Assembly (NCBI RefSeq): GCF_033449965.1 | Contig: NZ_CP137761.1 | Coordinates: 1,302,001-1,366,000 of the forward strand | Length of the DNA: 64,000 bases | Direction: 5' to 3' | From: Bacillus sp. T3 | Lineage (GTDB): Bacteria; Bacillota; Bacilli; Bacillales; Cytobacillaceae | Shown here: piece by piece, positions 36,014 through 45,624 of the stretch | How the letters are laid out: the number at the start of each line of letters is the position of its first letter | Position numbering within the stretch: the stretch's first letter is position 1 | Program-made: the position numbers and the translations under genes | Notes under the pieces: model-generated | Told to the model about the DNA's origin: nothing | The model's input: the letters and a program-made list of their open reading frames with translations, nothing else | The model's database searches: none

Positions 36014-36355
36014 ATGAAATTATTTATGTTAAAAAGCTTTCTATTGGCATCGATCATGTTTATCTGTGTTTTGTTCGGTATGCAACAGGCAAACAATGGT
36101 ATTCAGCGGATGAAGGGTTATGAAGATACAGATTTTGGTAATGCATTCACCCTGAATGAAAGGGACAATGGAAAAATTGAAGGAACCTTTTTAGGAAATG
36201 ACGTCAGCAGTCATGATCTTCAAAAAAAGAAAGAAGAAATCGAGGAAATGAATTCTTTTAACTTTTTTTCATCCTTAGGGAAAAATATGTCAAAAGGGTT
36301 ATCAGAAGCAACAGAAAATGCCATTAATATAATTGTAGAAAAAATAGGAAAGTAA
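36014..36355 (+). CDS. yqxA: YqxA, DUF3679 membrane protein
   Basis: A 113-residue protein with one N-terminal helix (SFLLASIMFICVLFGMQQA) and a polar, charged remainder ending in a helix (GLSEATENAINIIVEKIGK). It matches YqxA, found after spoIIP in Bacillus; function is unknown. ATG 36014 follows ATAGGTGAGAACA. It is probably co-transcribed with spoIIP, suggesting sporulation expression by inference. Confidence 0.82.
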   Translation: MKLFMLKSFLLASIMFICVLFGMQQANNGIQRMKGYEDTDFGNAFTLNERDNGKIEGTFLGNDVSSHDLQKKKEEIEEMNSFNFFSSLGKNMSKGLSEATENAINIIVEKIGK

Positions 36356-36390
36356 CGCAGGGGCTTATTGTCTCCTGTGTTTATTTTTTT
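36354..36390 (+). terminator. Terminator after yqxA
   Basis: ACGCAGG...CCTGTGT followed by TTATTTTTTT. Confidence 0.75.
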
Positions 36391-36522
36391 CCAAAAAACG
36401 AAAATGAGTAGCTCCATTATTTTTCTTTTTTCACCAAATACTTCTTTTCGTTGAATGTTATTTTTTCTATTGGTATAATGAAAAATAGTGTATATGCGCG
36501 AGAATTGTAGGAGTGAACAAGA

Positions 36523-38359
36523 ATGAACCGAGAAGAAAAGCTAAAACGACAATCAAAAATACGGAATTTCTCCATCATTGCTCATATCGATCATGGGAAA
36601 TCAACATTAGCAGACCGCATTTTGGAAAAGACAAATGCGCTAACTTCACGTGAAATGAAGGATCAATTGCTTGATTCCATGGATCTAGAAAGAGAACGAG
36701 GAATAACGATTAAATTAAACTCTGTCCAATTGAAATATAAAGCAAAAGATGGCGAAGAATATACGTTTCATCTAATTGATACACCAGGACATGTCGACTT
36801 CACCTATGAGGTTTCCCGGAGTTTGGCAGCATGTGAAGGGGCAATTCTTGTTGTCGATGCTGCCCAAGGAATTGAAGCACAAACATTAGCTAACGTTTAT
36901 CTAGCGTTAGATAATAACCTGGAAATTTTACCTGTTATTAATAAAATTGACTTGCCAAGTGCTGACCCAGAGCGAGTTCGAGGCGAAATTGAAGAGGTCA
37001 TTGGGCTTGATGCGTCTGAAGCGGTATTAGCATCAGCAAAAGCCGGAAATTGGAATTGAAGATATCCTTGAGCAAATTGTTGAAAAGGTACCTGCACCTG
37101 TCGGTGATCCAGATGCTCCATTAAAGGCACTTATATTTGACTCTTTATTTGATGCCTATCGCGGTGTGGTGGCATATATTCGAGTGGTTGAGGGTACGGT
37201 TAAAGTTGGCGACAAAATCAAAATGATGGCAACGGGAAAAGAGTTTGAAGTTACAGAAGTGGGCGTATTTACGCCTAAATCGATGCCGCTTGATGAACTT
37301 TCTGTCGGAGATGTTGGTTTCTTAACAGCAGCAATTAAAAACGTAGGCGACACCAGAGTAGGTGATACCATTACGAATGCGAAAAATGGGGCGACTGAAG
37401 CGTTACCAGGCTATCGGAAAATGAACCCAATGGTATATTGCGGTTTGTATCCAATTGATTCTGCTAAATTTAACGATTTACGTGAGGCTTTAGAGAAGCT
37501 TCAATTAAACGATTCAGCTCTTCAATTTGAAGCGGAGACATCACAAGCGCTAGGCTTTGGTTTCCGTTGTGGATTCCTAGGTTTACTCCATATGGAAATA
37601 ATCCAAGAGCGTATTGAACGCGAATTCAAAATAGACTTAATTACAACTGCACCAAGTGTTATTTATCATGTGGTAAAAACAGATGGTGAAGAGTTAAAAG
37701 TAGACAATCCTTCCAAAATGCCGGATCCACAGAAAATTGACCGGATTGAAGAACCATATGTAAAAGCAACGATGATGACACCAAATGATTATGTTGGGGC
37801 GATCATGGAGCTTTGCCAGGCAAAACGTGGAATTTTTATCGATATGCAATACTTAGATGAAAACCGTGTGAGCATTGTTTACGAAATTCCATTATCTGAG
37901 ATTGTTTATGATTTCTTTGATCAATTAAAATCGAGCACAAAAGGCTATGCATCCTTTGATTATGAGCTTATTGGCTATAAGGAATCAAAGTTAGTTAAAA
38001 TGGATATTCTGTTGAATGCGGAAAAAGTTGACGCTTTGAGCTTTATTGTTCATAAAGATTTTGCTTACGAACGTGGTAAAGTAATTGTTGAAAAGCTGAA
38101 GGAACTCATTCCAAGGCAACAATTTGAGGTTCCTGTTCAAGCAGCAATCGGTCAAAAAATTGTTGCCCGTTCAACGATTAAATCGATGGGGAAAAACGTA
38201 CTTGCCAAATGTTACGGTGGGGACATTTCTCGTAAACGTAAGCTATTGGAGAAACAAAAAGAAGGTAAAAAGCGGATGAAGCAAGTAGGCTCTGTTGAAG
38301 TGCCACAGGAAGCGTTTATGGCTGTGCTTCGGATGGATGATAACAATACGAAAAAATAA
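36523..38359 (+). CDS. lepA: Elongation factor 4 / LepA (frameshifted)
   Basis: Ribosome-associated GTPase of about 611 residues, related to EF-G. G1 is AHIDHGKSTL, G2 lies around RERGITIKLN, G3 is DTPGHVDF and G4 is NKIDLPSAD. Domain II and the LepA-specific C-terminal domain follow (PRQQFEVPVQAAIGQKIVAR, KCYGGDISRKRKLLEKQKEG). One extra base at 37043-37046 (CCGG) breaks the frame: ASAKA(G/E)IGIEDILEQIVEKVPAP must be restored. ATG 36523 follows TAGGAGTGAACAAG. A nearly invariant protein, so a consensus error is far more likely than loss. Confidence 0.95.
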
Positions 38360-38363
38360 GAGA

Positions 38364-38412
38364 TGATGAGGGTAGACATGCTTGCTTGACAAGCCATGCT
38401 AGCCTCTTTTTC
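38364..38412 (+). terminator. Terminator after lepA
   Basis: GAGGGTAGACATG...CATGCTAGCCTCTTTTTC. Confidence 0.82.
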
Positions 38413-38444
38413 TTACTTATGATTAAGAAGGGGTTGCAACTAGT

Positions 38445-39587
38445 ATGATTAATGCCGCCTATTTTCACATTCCATTTTGTGAGCATATTTGTCATTATTG
38501 TGATTTTAATAAAGTTTTTTTAAAAGGACAGCCGGTTCAAGAGTATTTGGATGCCATGGAACGGGAAATTCAGTTAACCTTTGCCGAAGCTGCACCTCCA
38601 CCTAAATTCAACACAATTTTTGTCGGTGGTGGAACACCGACTGCCTTAACAGAACAGCAGCTCGATAGGCTTTGTGATATCATTCGAACAAACATTCCGA
38701 GTCATGAACAAACGGAATTTACGTTTGAAGCGAATCCTGGTGATTTATCGAAGCGGAAATTTCAAATACTAAAGGATGCAGGGGTCAATCGCATCAGCTT
38801 TGGCGTTCAAACCTTTAATAATGAATTATTAAAGAAAATTGGCCGTGTCCATCGGGCTGAGGATGTGTACCAATCGATTGAGCTTGCTCAGCAGACAGGA
38901 TTTCAAAATATTAGTATCGACCTCATATACAGCTTGCCAGGGCAAACACTTGATGATTTTAAACAAACACTAGATCAGGCTCTCAAGCTACAACTTCCTC
39001 ATTATTCGGGCTACTCCTTAATAATCGAACCGAAAACGGTATTTTATAATTTGTTTCGAAAAGGAAAGCTTCCGACAGTTGGCGAGGATATCGAAGCTGA
39101 AATGTATGAAATGCTTATGGAACAAATGGACAAACAGGGATACAAACAGTATGAAATTAGTAATTTTTCACTACCTGGGTATGAGAGTAAGCACAATCTT
39201 ACCTATTGGAACAATGAAGAGTATTATGGATTTGGGGCTGGGGCTCACAGTTATGTAAATGGCTTTCGGAACTCTAATTTCGGACCACTGAAGAAATATT
39301 TAGACTCTATCGCAAGCAACCAGCTTCCCATTCTTGAAAAGCATAAAGTAATAAAAAGTGAAGCAATCGAGGAGGAAATGTTTTTAGGGTTAAGGAAAAC
39401 AGCTGGCGTCTCTTTGTCGGATTTTCAGACAAAATATCAAAGTAATCTGACGGATTTATTTCATGATGAAATAAGCAAATTGAAAGAGCGGGGACTAATC
39501 GAATTGGCGGAGAATCATATTCGATTAACCAAACGTGGGAAACTACTTGGGAATGAAGTTTTCCAATCATTTCTTGGGGTTATCTAA
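38445..39587 (+). CDS. hemW: HemW-type radical SAM protein (haem chaperone)
   Basis: A 380-residue member of the HemN-like family. The N-terminal FCEHICHYCDFNK holds the CxxxCxxC cluster motif, with GGGTPTALTEQQL next and SIDLIYSLPGQTLDDF later. Because the extra cysteine of true HemN is absent around CDFNK, haem trafficking (HemW) is more likely than coproporphyrinogen oxidation; that is a family-based inference. It lies upstream of hrcA as in B. subtilis, but the hrcA promoter and CIRCE are in the gap between them. Confidence 0.9.
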   Translation: MINAAYFHIPFCEHICHYCDFNKVFLKGQPVQEYLDAMEREIQLTFAEAAPPPKFNTIFVGGGTPTALTEQQLDRLCDIIRTNIPSHEQTEFTFEANPGDLSKRKFQILKDAGVNRISFGVQTFNNELLKKIGRVHRAEDVYQSIELAQQTGFQNISIDLIYSLPGQTLDDFKQTLDQALKLQLPHYSGYSLIIEPKTVFYNLFRKGKLPTVGEDIEAEMYEMLMEQMDKQGYKQYEISNFSLPGYESKHNLTYWNNEEYYGFGAGAHSYVNGFRNSNFGPLKKYLDSIASNQLPILEKHKVIKSEAIEEEMFLGLRKTAGVSLSDFQTKYQSNLTDLFHDEISKLKERGLIELAENHIRLTKRGKLLGNEVFQSFLGVI

Positions 39588-39590
39588 ACG

Positions 39591-39619
39591 TTGACACTCT
39601 GCTACTTATTTGATAATTT
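39591..39619 (+). promoter_or_regulatory. SigA-type promoter of the hrcA operon
   Basis: TTGACA (39591-39596) followed after 15-17 bases by GATAAT/TAATTT. It is immediately upstream of the CIRCE operator. Confidence 0.7.
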
Positions 39620-39629
39620 ATTATTAGAA

Positions 39630-39656
39630 TTAGCACTCGTTACTAAGGAGTGCTAA
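39630..39656 (+). promoter_or_regulatory. CIRCE operator (HrcA binding site)
   Basis: TTAGCACTC, nine bases, GAGTGCTAA: a perfect CIRCE. HrcA with GroE represses the operon here and releases it on heat shock. Confidence 0.98.
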
Positions 39657-39672
39657 CAGAGGTGATGTTCCG

Positions 39673-40704
39673 TTGTTAACAGATCGTCAATTGTTAATTT
39701 TCCAGGTAATTGTTGATGATTTTATTCGATCTGCACAACCAATCGGTTCAAGAAGCTTGTCAAAAAAAGATGAAATATCTTTCAGCTCTGCGACAATTCG
39801 TAATGAGATGGCTGACTTAGAAGAAATGGGTTTTATTGAAAAAACACATATTTCTTCAGGTAGAATTCCGTCTGAAAAAGGCTATCGTTATTACGTGGAT
39901 CACTTGTTATCTCCCCAAAGCCTAGAGACAGGTGATGTGCTACAGGTAAGATCGATTTTTGAAGAGCGTATTTATGAACTTGAAAAAATTGTTCAAAAAT
40001 CGGCAAAAATTTTATCCGATTTAACGAATTATACTTCGATTGTCTTAGGTCCGGCAGTTAACGAAAATAGGCTTAAAAAGATCCAAATTGTTCCTCTTAA
40101 CAAAGAAACAGCAATCGCGATCATCGTTACTGATACTGGTCATGTTGAAAATCGAATGTTCCACTTACCTTCGTCGCTTGATGCCAATGATATTGAAAAG
40201 CTAGTCAACATTCTGAATGACCGATTAGTGAATGTGCCGATGGTTGATTTGAATGAAAAAATATACAAGGAAGTCGCGACTCTATTGCGACAACATATTC
40301 ATCATTATGATTCAATGATCAATACGATAGCTGATACACTTAAGCTACCAACAACGAACAAATTGTTTTTTGGTGGAAAAACTAATATGTTACGGCAGCC
40401 AGAATTTCATGATCTTGAGAAAATTAGACTCCTGATGAATATGATTGAGCAAGAGGACAGCATCTATGACCTTCTTCAAAAAAATCCTGTTGGAATTCAT
40501 GTCAAGATTGGCCGGGAAAATAACAATGAAGCAATGGAAAACTGCAGCTTAATAACAGCCACCTATTCTGTTGGAGCAGAAAAACTAGGCTCTATTGCAA
40601 TACTTGGTCCGACTCGGATGGAATATTCAAGGGTAATAGGTTTATTGCAAGTGATTTCAAGTGATTTGTCTAAGGTTTTGTCTAAACTGTATCAAAATAA
40701 CTGA
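39673..40704 (+). CDS. hrcA: Heat-inducible transcription repressor HrcA
   Basis: A 343-residue repressor of class I heat-shock genes. The N-terminal winged helix includes LLIFQVIVDDFIRSAQPIGS and SSATIRNEMADLEEMGFIEK, and KTHISSGRIPSEKGYRYYVD is the conserved junction; GAF-like dimerisation domain follows. TTG 39673 (MLTDRQLLI) follows AGAGGTGATG. It is the first gene of the operon and autoregulated through the CIRCE just upstream. Confidence 0.97.
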   Translation: MLTDRQLLIFQVIVDDFIRSAQPIGSRSLSKKDEISFSSATIRNEMADLEEMGFIEKTHISSGRIPSEKGYRYYVDHLLSPQSLETGDVLQVRSIFEERIYELEKIVQKSAKILSDLTNYTSIVLGPAVNENRLKKIQIVPLNKETAIAIIVTDTGHVENRMFHLPSSLDANDIEKLVNILNDRLVNVPMVDLNEKIYKEVATLLRQHIHHYDSMINTIADTLKLPTTNKLFFGGKTNMLRQPEFHDLEKIRLLMNMIEQEDSIYDLLQKNPVGIHVKIGRENNNEAMENCSLITATYSVGAEKLGSIAILGPTRMEYSRVIGLLQVISSDLSKVLSKLYQNN

Positions 40705-40722
40705 CAGAGGAAATATTGATTA

Positions 40723-40746
40723 GGGTGGAGCAACGGTTCCATCCCC
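40723..40746 (+). other. Hairpin between hrcA and grpE
   Basis: GGGTGGA and TCCATCCC form a stem with one bulge. In B. subtilis the hrcA-grpE junction is an RNA processing site that separates the unstable hrcA part from the stable grpE-dnaK part; this hairpin is placed correctly for such a role. Confidence 0.5.
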
Positions 40747-40796
40747 TTTCTTTGTCAATCCTATACCGGAATACCTTAAGGGAGGTGAACGAATTA

Positions 40797-41399
40797 ATGA
40801 CACAGGAACAAAATGTAAAACAAGAAGAGGAAGTTGTTGCTGAACAGCAAACTGAAGAAACAGTGGAAGAAATCTTTGCTGAAACTGAGGAAACTGAATC
40901 AACAGAAGCTACTGAAGTACCATCAGAAGCTCCTGAGCTTGCTGAAGCAAAAGCAAAAATTGCTGAATTAGAAGGGCAATTAGAGTCTGCGGAAAACCGC
41001 TATCTTCGTCTTCAAGCAGATTTTGATAATTCCCGTCGTCGCGCAAGACTTGATCTTGAAGCGAACGAAAAATATAAAGCACAATCTTTGGTTACCGATC
41101 TATTACCAGCTCTTGATAATTTTGAGAGAGCACTTGCCATGACAGCTGACAATGAGCAAACGAAATCATTGCTACAGGGGATGGAAATGGTATATAAAAG
41201 TTTAGTTGAAGCTTTGAAAAAAGAAGGTGTTGAACCGATTGAAGCGGTGGGTCAAGAATTTGATCCCCATAAACACCAAGCAGTCATGCAGGTTGAAGAT
41301 GAAAATTTCGGATCCAACATTGTAGTGGATGAGTTTCAAAAAGGTTACTTATTAAAGGATCGAGTGATTCGTCCATCAATGGTAAAAGTAAATCAATAA
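40797..41399 (+). CDS. grpE: Nucleotide exchange factor GrpE
   Basis: Releases ADP from DnaK. 200 residues: an acidic N-terminus rich in Glu and Thr, a long coiled coil (LAEAKAKIAELEGQLESAEN and RYLRLQADFDNSRRRARLD), and the beta-wing domain ending VIRPSMVKVNQ. ATG 40797 follows GGGAGGTGAACGAA; the frame is open upstream without homology. Confidence 0.96.
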   Translation: MTQEQNVKQEEEVVAEQQTEETVEEIFAETEETESTEATEVPSEAPELAEAKAKIAELEGQLESAENRYLRLQADFDNSRRRARLDLEANEKYKAQSLVTDLLPALDNFERALAMTADNEQTKSLLQGMEMVYKSLVEALKKEGVEPIEAVGQEFDPHKHQAVMQVEDENFGSNIVVDEFQKGYLLKDRVIRPSMVKVNQ

Positions 41400-41449
41400 A
41401 ATTAATAGAATGAGCACTTACATAGTAAGTATTTGGGAGGTAAAGAAAC

Positions 41450-43273
41450 ATGAGTAAAATCATTGGTATTGACTTAGGAACTACAAACTCTTGTGTTGCC
41501 GTACTAGAAGGCGGCGAGCCAAAAGTAATTCCAAATCCAGAAGGAAACCGTACAGCTCCATCTGTAGTAGCTTTCAAAAATGGTGAGCGTCAGGTTGGGG
41601 AAGTTGCAAAGCGTCAGGCTATTACAAACCCTAATACAATTATCTCAATCAAACGTCATATGGGAACCAATCATAAAGAAGTTATTGATGGAAAAGAATA
41701 TACTCCACAAGAGATTTCGGCGATTATCCTTCAATATTTAAAATCTTATGCAGAAGATTATCTAGGCGAGCCTGTAACGAAAGCTGTTATTACAGTTCCA
41801 GCTTACTTTAACGACGCTGAGCGTCAAGCGACTAAGGATGCTGGTAAAATTGCAGGTCTTGAAGTAGAACGGATTATCAACGAGCCAACAGCTGCAGCAC
41901 TTGCTTACGGCTTAGATAAAACGGACGAAGATCAAACGATCCTAGTGTTTGACCTTGGTGGTGGAACATTTGACGTGTCCATCCTTGAACTAGGTGATGG
42001 AGTATTTGAAGTAAAATCAACGGCTGGTGATAATCGTCTTGGTGGAGATGATTTTGACCAAGTAATCATCGATTATTTAGTCGATCAATTTAAAAAAGAG
42101 AATGGCATTGATTTATCTAAAGATAAAATGGCATTGCAACGCTTAAAGGATGCTGCTGAAAAAGCGAAAAAAGATTTGTCTGGTGTTACTTCTACACAAA
42201 TCTCTTTACCGTTTATCACAGCTGGAGAAGCAGGTCCATTGCATCTTGAAGTAAACTTAACTAGAGCAAAATTTGATGAAATCTCTGCACATTTAGTTGA
42301 AAGAACAATGGGACCAACTCGTCAAGCATTGCGTGATGCTGGTCTTTCTACTTCTGAAATTGATAAGGTTATTCTAGTAGGTGGTTCAACTCGTATTCCT
42401 GCGGTTGTGGAAGCAATCAAAAAGGAAATCGGCAAAGACCCATCTAAAGGTGTTAACCCAGATGAAGTAGTAGCAATGGGTGCAGCAATCCAAGGTGGCG
42501 TTATTTCTGGGGATGTTAAGGATGTTGTATTACTTGACGTAACTCCACTTTCACTTGGTATTGAAACAATGGGTGGCGTGTTTACGAAATTAATCGACCG
42601 TAACACAACGATTCCAACTTCAAAATCACAAGTTTTCTCAACAGCGGCTGATAGCCAAACAGCGGTTGATATCCACGTCCTTCAAGGGGAACGCCCAATG
42701 GCATCAGATAACAAAACATTAGGTCGTTTCCAATTAACGGATATTCCACCAGCACCTCGTGGAATTCCACAAATTGAAGTTAGCTTTGACATTGATAAAA
42801 ACGGTATCGTAAATGTTCGTGCAAAAGACCTTGGCACAAACAAAGAACAAACGATTACGATTAAATCTTCAACTGGATTATCTGATGAGGAAATCCAAAA
42901 AATGGTACGTGAAGCAGAAGAAAATGCTGATGCCGATAAGAAACGTAAGGATGAAGTGGAACTTCGTAACGAAGCAGACCAACTTGTATTCCAAACAGAG
43001 AAAACGATTAAAGAATTAGAAGATAAAGTTGATGCTGCAGATGTAGCTCAAGCTAACGAAGCAAAAGATGCTTTAAAAGCTGCGATTGAGAAAAATGACT
43101 TGGAAGAAATCAAAACGAAAAAGGATGCTCTCCAAGAAATCGTTCAAAATCTTAGCGTGAAACTCTATGAAGAAGCTGCTAAACAAGCACAAGCTGCACA
43201 AGGTCAAGAGGGAAAAGCAAAAGATGACAACGTAGTCGATGCAGAGTTCGAAGAAGTAAACGACGACAAATAA
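41450..43273 (+). CDS. dnaK: Chaperone DnaK (Hsp70)
   Basis: A 607-residue chaperone. The ATPase domain starts IIGIDLGTTNSCVAVLEGG and contains VFDLGGGTFDVSILELGDG and VGGSTRIPAVVEAI. The substrate-binding domain has VLLDVTPLSLGIETMGG and the helical lid ends in VVDAEFEEVNDDK. It lacks the loop insertion of Gram-negative DnaK, as usual for Firmicutes. ATG 41450 follows TGGGAGGTAAAGAAAC. The gene is intact. Confidence 0.98.
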   Translation: MSKIIGIDLGTTNSCVAVLEGGEPKVIPNPEGNRTAPSVVAFKNGERQVGEVAKRQAITNPNTIISIKRHMGTNHKEVIDGKEYTPQEISAIILQYLKSYAEDYLGEPVTKAVITVPAYFNDAERQATKDAGKIAGLEVERIINEPTAAALAYGLDKTDEDQTILVFDLGGGTFDVSILELGDGVFEVKSTAGDNRLGGDDFDQVIIDYLVDQFKKENGIDLSKDKMALQRLKDAAEKAKKDLSGVTSTQISLPFITAGEAGPLHLEVNLTRAKFDEISAHLVERTMGPTRQALRDAGLSTSEIDKVILVGGSTRIPAVVEAIKKEIGKDPSKGVNPDEVVAMGAAIQGGVISGDVKDVVLLDVTPLSLGIETMGGVFTKLIDRNTTIPTSKSQVFSTAADSQTAVDIHVLQGERPMASDNKTLGRFQLTDIPPAPRGIPQIEVSFDIDKNGIVNVRAKDLGTNKEQTITIKSSTGLSDEEIQKMVREAEENADADKKRKDEVELRNEADQLVFQTEKTIKELEDKVDAADVAQANEAKDALKAAIEKNDLEEIKTKKDALQEIVQNLSVKLYEEAAKQAQAAQGQEGKAKDDNVVDAEFEEVNDDK

Positions 43274-43285
43274 ATTCATCTTTTA

Positions 43286-43327
43286 GAAAAAGTCAAAGTC
43301 AGGTCGTTCATGACTTTGGCTTTTTCA
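43286..43327 (+). terminator. Partial terminator after dnaK
   Basis: AAAAGTCAAAGTCA...TGACTTTGGCTTTTT. It probably lowers transcription into dnaJ. Confidence 0.82.
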
Positions 43328-43429
43328 TTATGATGGAATTGTCCATTTAGGGGTAGGTATTTCTAGTTGATTTTCACAAGATTACAATGATACAATAACC
43401 TTTATGTGAATGGATTCGGGAGGGTAAGT

Positions 43430-44560
43430 ATGAGTAAACGGGATTACTATGAAGTCCTTGGGGTCGGTAAAAGTGCTACGAAGGATGAAATAAAAAAAGC
43501 ATATCGGAAGCTTTCTAAACAATATCACCCAGATATTAATAAAGCGGAAGATGCGGCTGAGCAGTTTAAAGAAGTAAAAGAAGCTTATGAAGTATTAAGT
43601 GATGATCAAAAACGAGCTCACTATGACCAATTTGGCCACACAGATCCAAACCAGGGCTTTGGTGGTGGAGGAGATTTTGGCGGCGGCTTCGGTGGCTTTG
43701 AAGATATCTTTAACACCTTCTTTGGTGGCGGAGGTGGCGGCAGACGTCGTGATCCAAACGCACCAAGACAAGGGGCAGATTTACAATACACGATGACATT
43801 AACCTTTGAAGAGGCTGTATTTGGTAAAGAAACCGACATTCAAATTCCACGAGAAGAAGAATGTGAAACGTGCCACGGTTCCGGTGCAAAACCAGGAACA
43901 AAACCGGAGACATGTCCACATTGTCATGGTAGCGGTCAACTTAATGTTGAGCAAAATACACCATTTGGTCGAATCGTAAATCGTCGAACCTGCCATCATT
44001 GTAATGGGACAGGCAAAGAAATTAAGCATAAGTGCTCAACCTGCGGCGGTCAAGGGAAAGTGAAAAAACGTCGGAAAATTCATGTGAAAATTCCTGCAGG
44101 TATAGATGATGGTCAACAGCTACGCGTTACTGGTCAAGGAGAAGCTGGAATAAATGGTGGACCTCCAGGCGATCTATACGTAGTTTTCCATGTCAGAGAC
44201 CATGAATTCTTTGAACGTGATGGGGAAGATATCTATTGTGAAATGCCAATCACATTTAGTCAGGCAGCCCTAGGTGACGATGTGGAAATTCCAACTTTGC
44301 ATGGAAAAGTTAAATTAAAGGTTCCTGCAGGTACCCAAACAGGTACGAAGTTTAGACTGAAGGGTAAAGGGGTACCAAACGTAAGAGGGTATGGAATCGG
44401 TGATCAGCATGTCATTATCCGTGTCATTACTCCTACAAAGTTATCTGATAAACAAAAGCAATTACTCCGTGAATTTGCTGAAGTGAGCGGCAAGGTTCCA
44501 AACGGCGGACATGAAGATAGTTTCTTTTCAAAAGTAAAACGCGCCTTTAAAGGTGAATAA
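43430..44560 (+). CDS. dnaJ: Chaperone DnaJ (Hsp40)
   Basis: A 376-residue type I J protein: J domain with YRKLSKQYHPDINK (HPD), a Gly/Phe-rich linker (GGGGDFGGGFGGFEDIF), and four CxxCxGxG zinc repeats (CETCHGSG, CPHCHGSG, CHHCNGTG, CSTCGGQG). Substrate-binding C-terminal domain follows. ATG 43430 follows GGGAGGGTAAGT. It stimulates DnaK ATP hydrolysis. Confidence 0.98.
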   Translation: MSKRDYYEVLGVGKSATKDEIKKAYRKLSKQYHPDINKAEDAAEQFKEVKEAYEVLSDDQKRAHYDQFGHTDPNQGFGGGGDFGGGFGGFEDIFNTFFGGGGGGRRRDPNAPRQGADLQYTMTLTFEEAVFGKETDIQIPREEECETCHGSGAKPGTKPETCPHCHGSGQLNVEQNTPFGRIVNRRTCHHCNGTGKEIKHKCSTCGGQGKVKKRRKIHVKIPAGIDDGQQLRVTGQGEAGINGGPPGDLYVVFHVRDHEFFERDGEDIYCEMPITFSQAALGDDVEIPTLHGKVKLKVPAGTQTGTKFRLKGKGVPNVRGYGIGDQHVIIRVITPTKLSDKQKQLLREFAEVSGKVPNGGHEDSFFSKVKRAFKGE

Positions 44561-44585
44561 TCAATAGAAAATGGAGTTGGTAGAG

Positions 44586-45524
44586 ATGAAATGGTCAGAA
44601 ATCAGCATTCATACAACAAATGAAGCGATTGAACCAATCTCAAATATTTTACACGAGGCTGGCGCTAGTGGCGTCGTAATTGAGGACCCTTTTGAGTTAA
44701 GTAAGGAAAGGGTGGATCGCTTCGGTGAAATATACCAACTCAATCCTGATGATTATCCTGAAGAGGGAGTTATCGTTAAAGCATATATTCCTATCAATAG
44801 TTTCCTCGGAGAAACAGTTGAGGAAATTAAAGATGCCATCAATAATTTAATATTATTTAATATAGACATTGGAAAAAACAATGTCACGATCAGTGAAGTA
44901 AATGAAGAAGAATGGGCAACTGCCTGGAAAAAATACTATAATCCCGTAAAAATTTCAGAACGGTTTACAATTGTTCCGACTTGGGAAGACTATACTCCTG
45001 TCTCAAGTGATGAATTAATTATAGAATTGGATCCAGGAATGGCATTTGGCACAGGCACCCATCCAACTACCGTTATGTGTGTACAGGCACTCGAGCGAAC
45101 GGTGAAGGCTGGGGACAATTGTATCGATGTTGGTACGGGTACTGGAGTATTGAGTATCGCTGCGGCCATGTTAGGTGCACAAAAAGTAACTGCCCTCGAT
45201 TTAGATGAAGTAGCTGTTCACTCGGCTATCCTGAATATTAAGCTTAATAAAGTACATGAGAATGTAACGGTGGCCCAAAACAATTTATTAGACGGTATTG
45301 AAGGACCTGCTGATATTGTTGTAGCCAATATTTTAGCTGAAGTAATTTTAAGATTTACTGATGATGTTGCAAAAGTGGTAAAACCAGACGGATACTTTAT
45401 TGCTTCGGGCATAATTGGACAGAAGAAGCAACAGGTAAGAGAAGCAATTGAGAGTGTTGGCTTTACGATTCAAGAGACACTTGTCATGGAAGATTGGGTT
45501 GCGTTTATTGCAAAGAAAAATTAA
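44586..45524 (+). CDS. prmA: Ribosomal protein L11 methyltransferase PrmA (YqeT)
   Basis: SAM-dependent methyltransferase modifying L11. 312 residues: an N-terminal L11-binding domain (MKWSEISIHTTNEAIEPISN) and a methyltransferase domain with DPGMAFGTGTHPTTVMCVQAL, CIDVGTGTGVLSIAAAMLGA and DIVVANILAEVILR. ATG 44586 follows TGGAGTTGGTAGAG. It lies in the dnaK operon after dnaJ. Confidence 0.95.
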   Translation: MKWSEISIHTTNEAIEPISNILHEAGASGVVIEDPFELSKERVDRFGEIYQLNPDDYPEEGVIVKAYIPINSFLGETVEEIKDAINNLILFNIDIGKNNVTISEVNEEEWATAWKKYYNPVKISERFTIVPTWEDYTPVSSDELIIELDPGMAFGTGTHPTTVMCVQALERTVKAGDNCIDVGTGTGVLSIAAAMLGAQKVTALDLDEVAVHSAILNIKLNKVHENVTVAQNNLLDGIEGPADIVVANILAEVILRFTDDVAKVVKPDGYFIASGIIGQKKQQVREAIESVGFTIQETLVMEDWVAFIAKKN

Positions 45525-45559
45525 CAATTTCCTCTCTCAGCTATCTTAATTAGCGTTCA

Positions 45560-45595
45560 AAGGCTCGCCACTGGCGAGTTTCTTTTTGCTCTTTA
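45560..45595 (+). terminator. Weak hairpin after prmA
   Basis: CTCGCC, loop ACT, GGCGAG, then TTTCTTTTT. A possible internal terminator of the operon. Confidence 0.65.
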
Positions 45596-45624
45596 ATTAC
45601 TATGTTAAAAGAAGGTGAATGGGA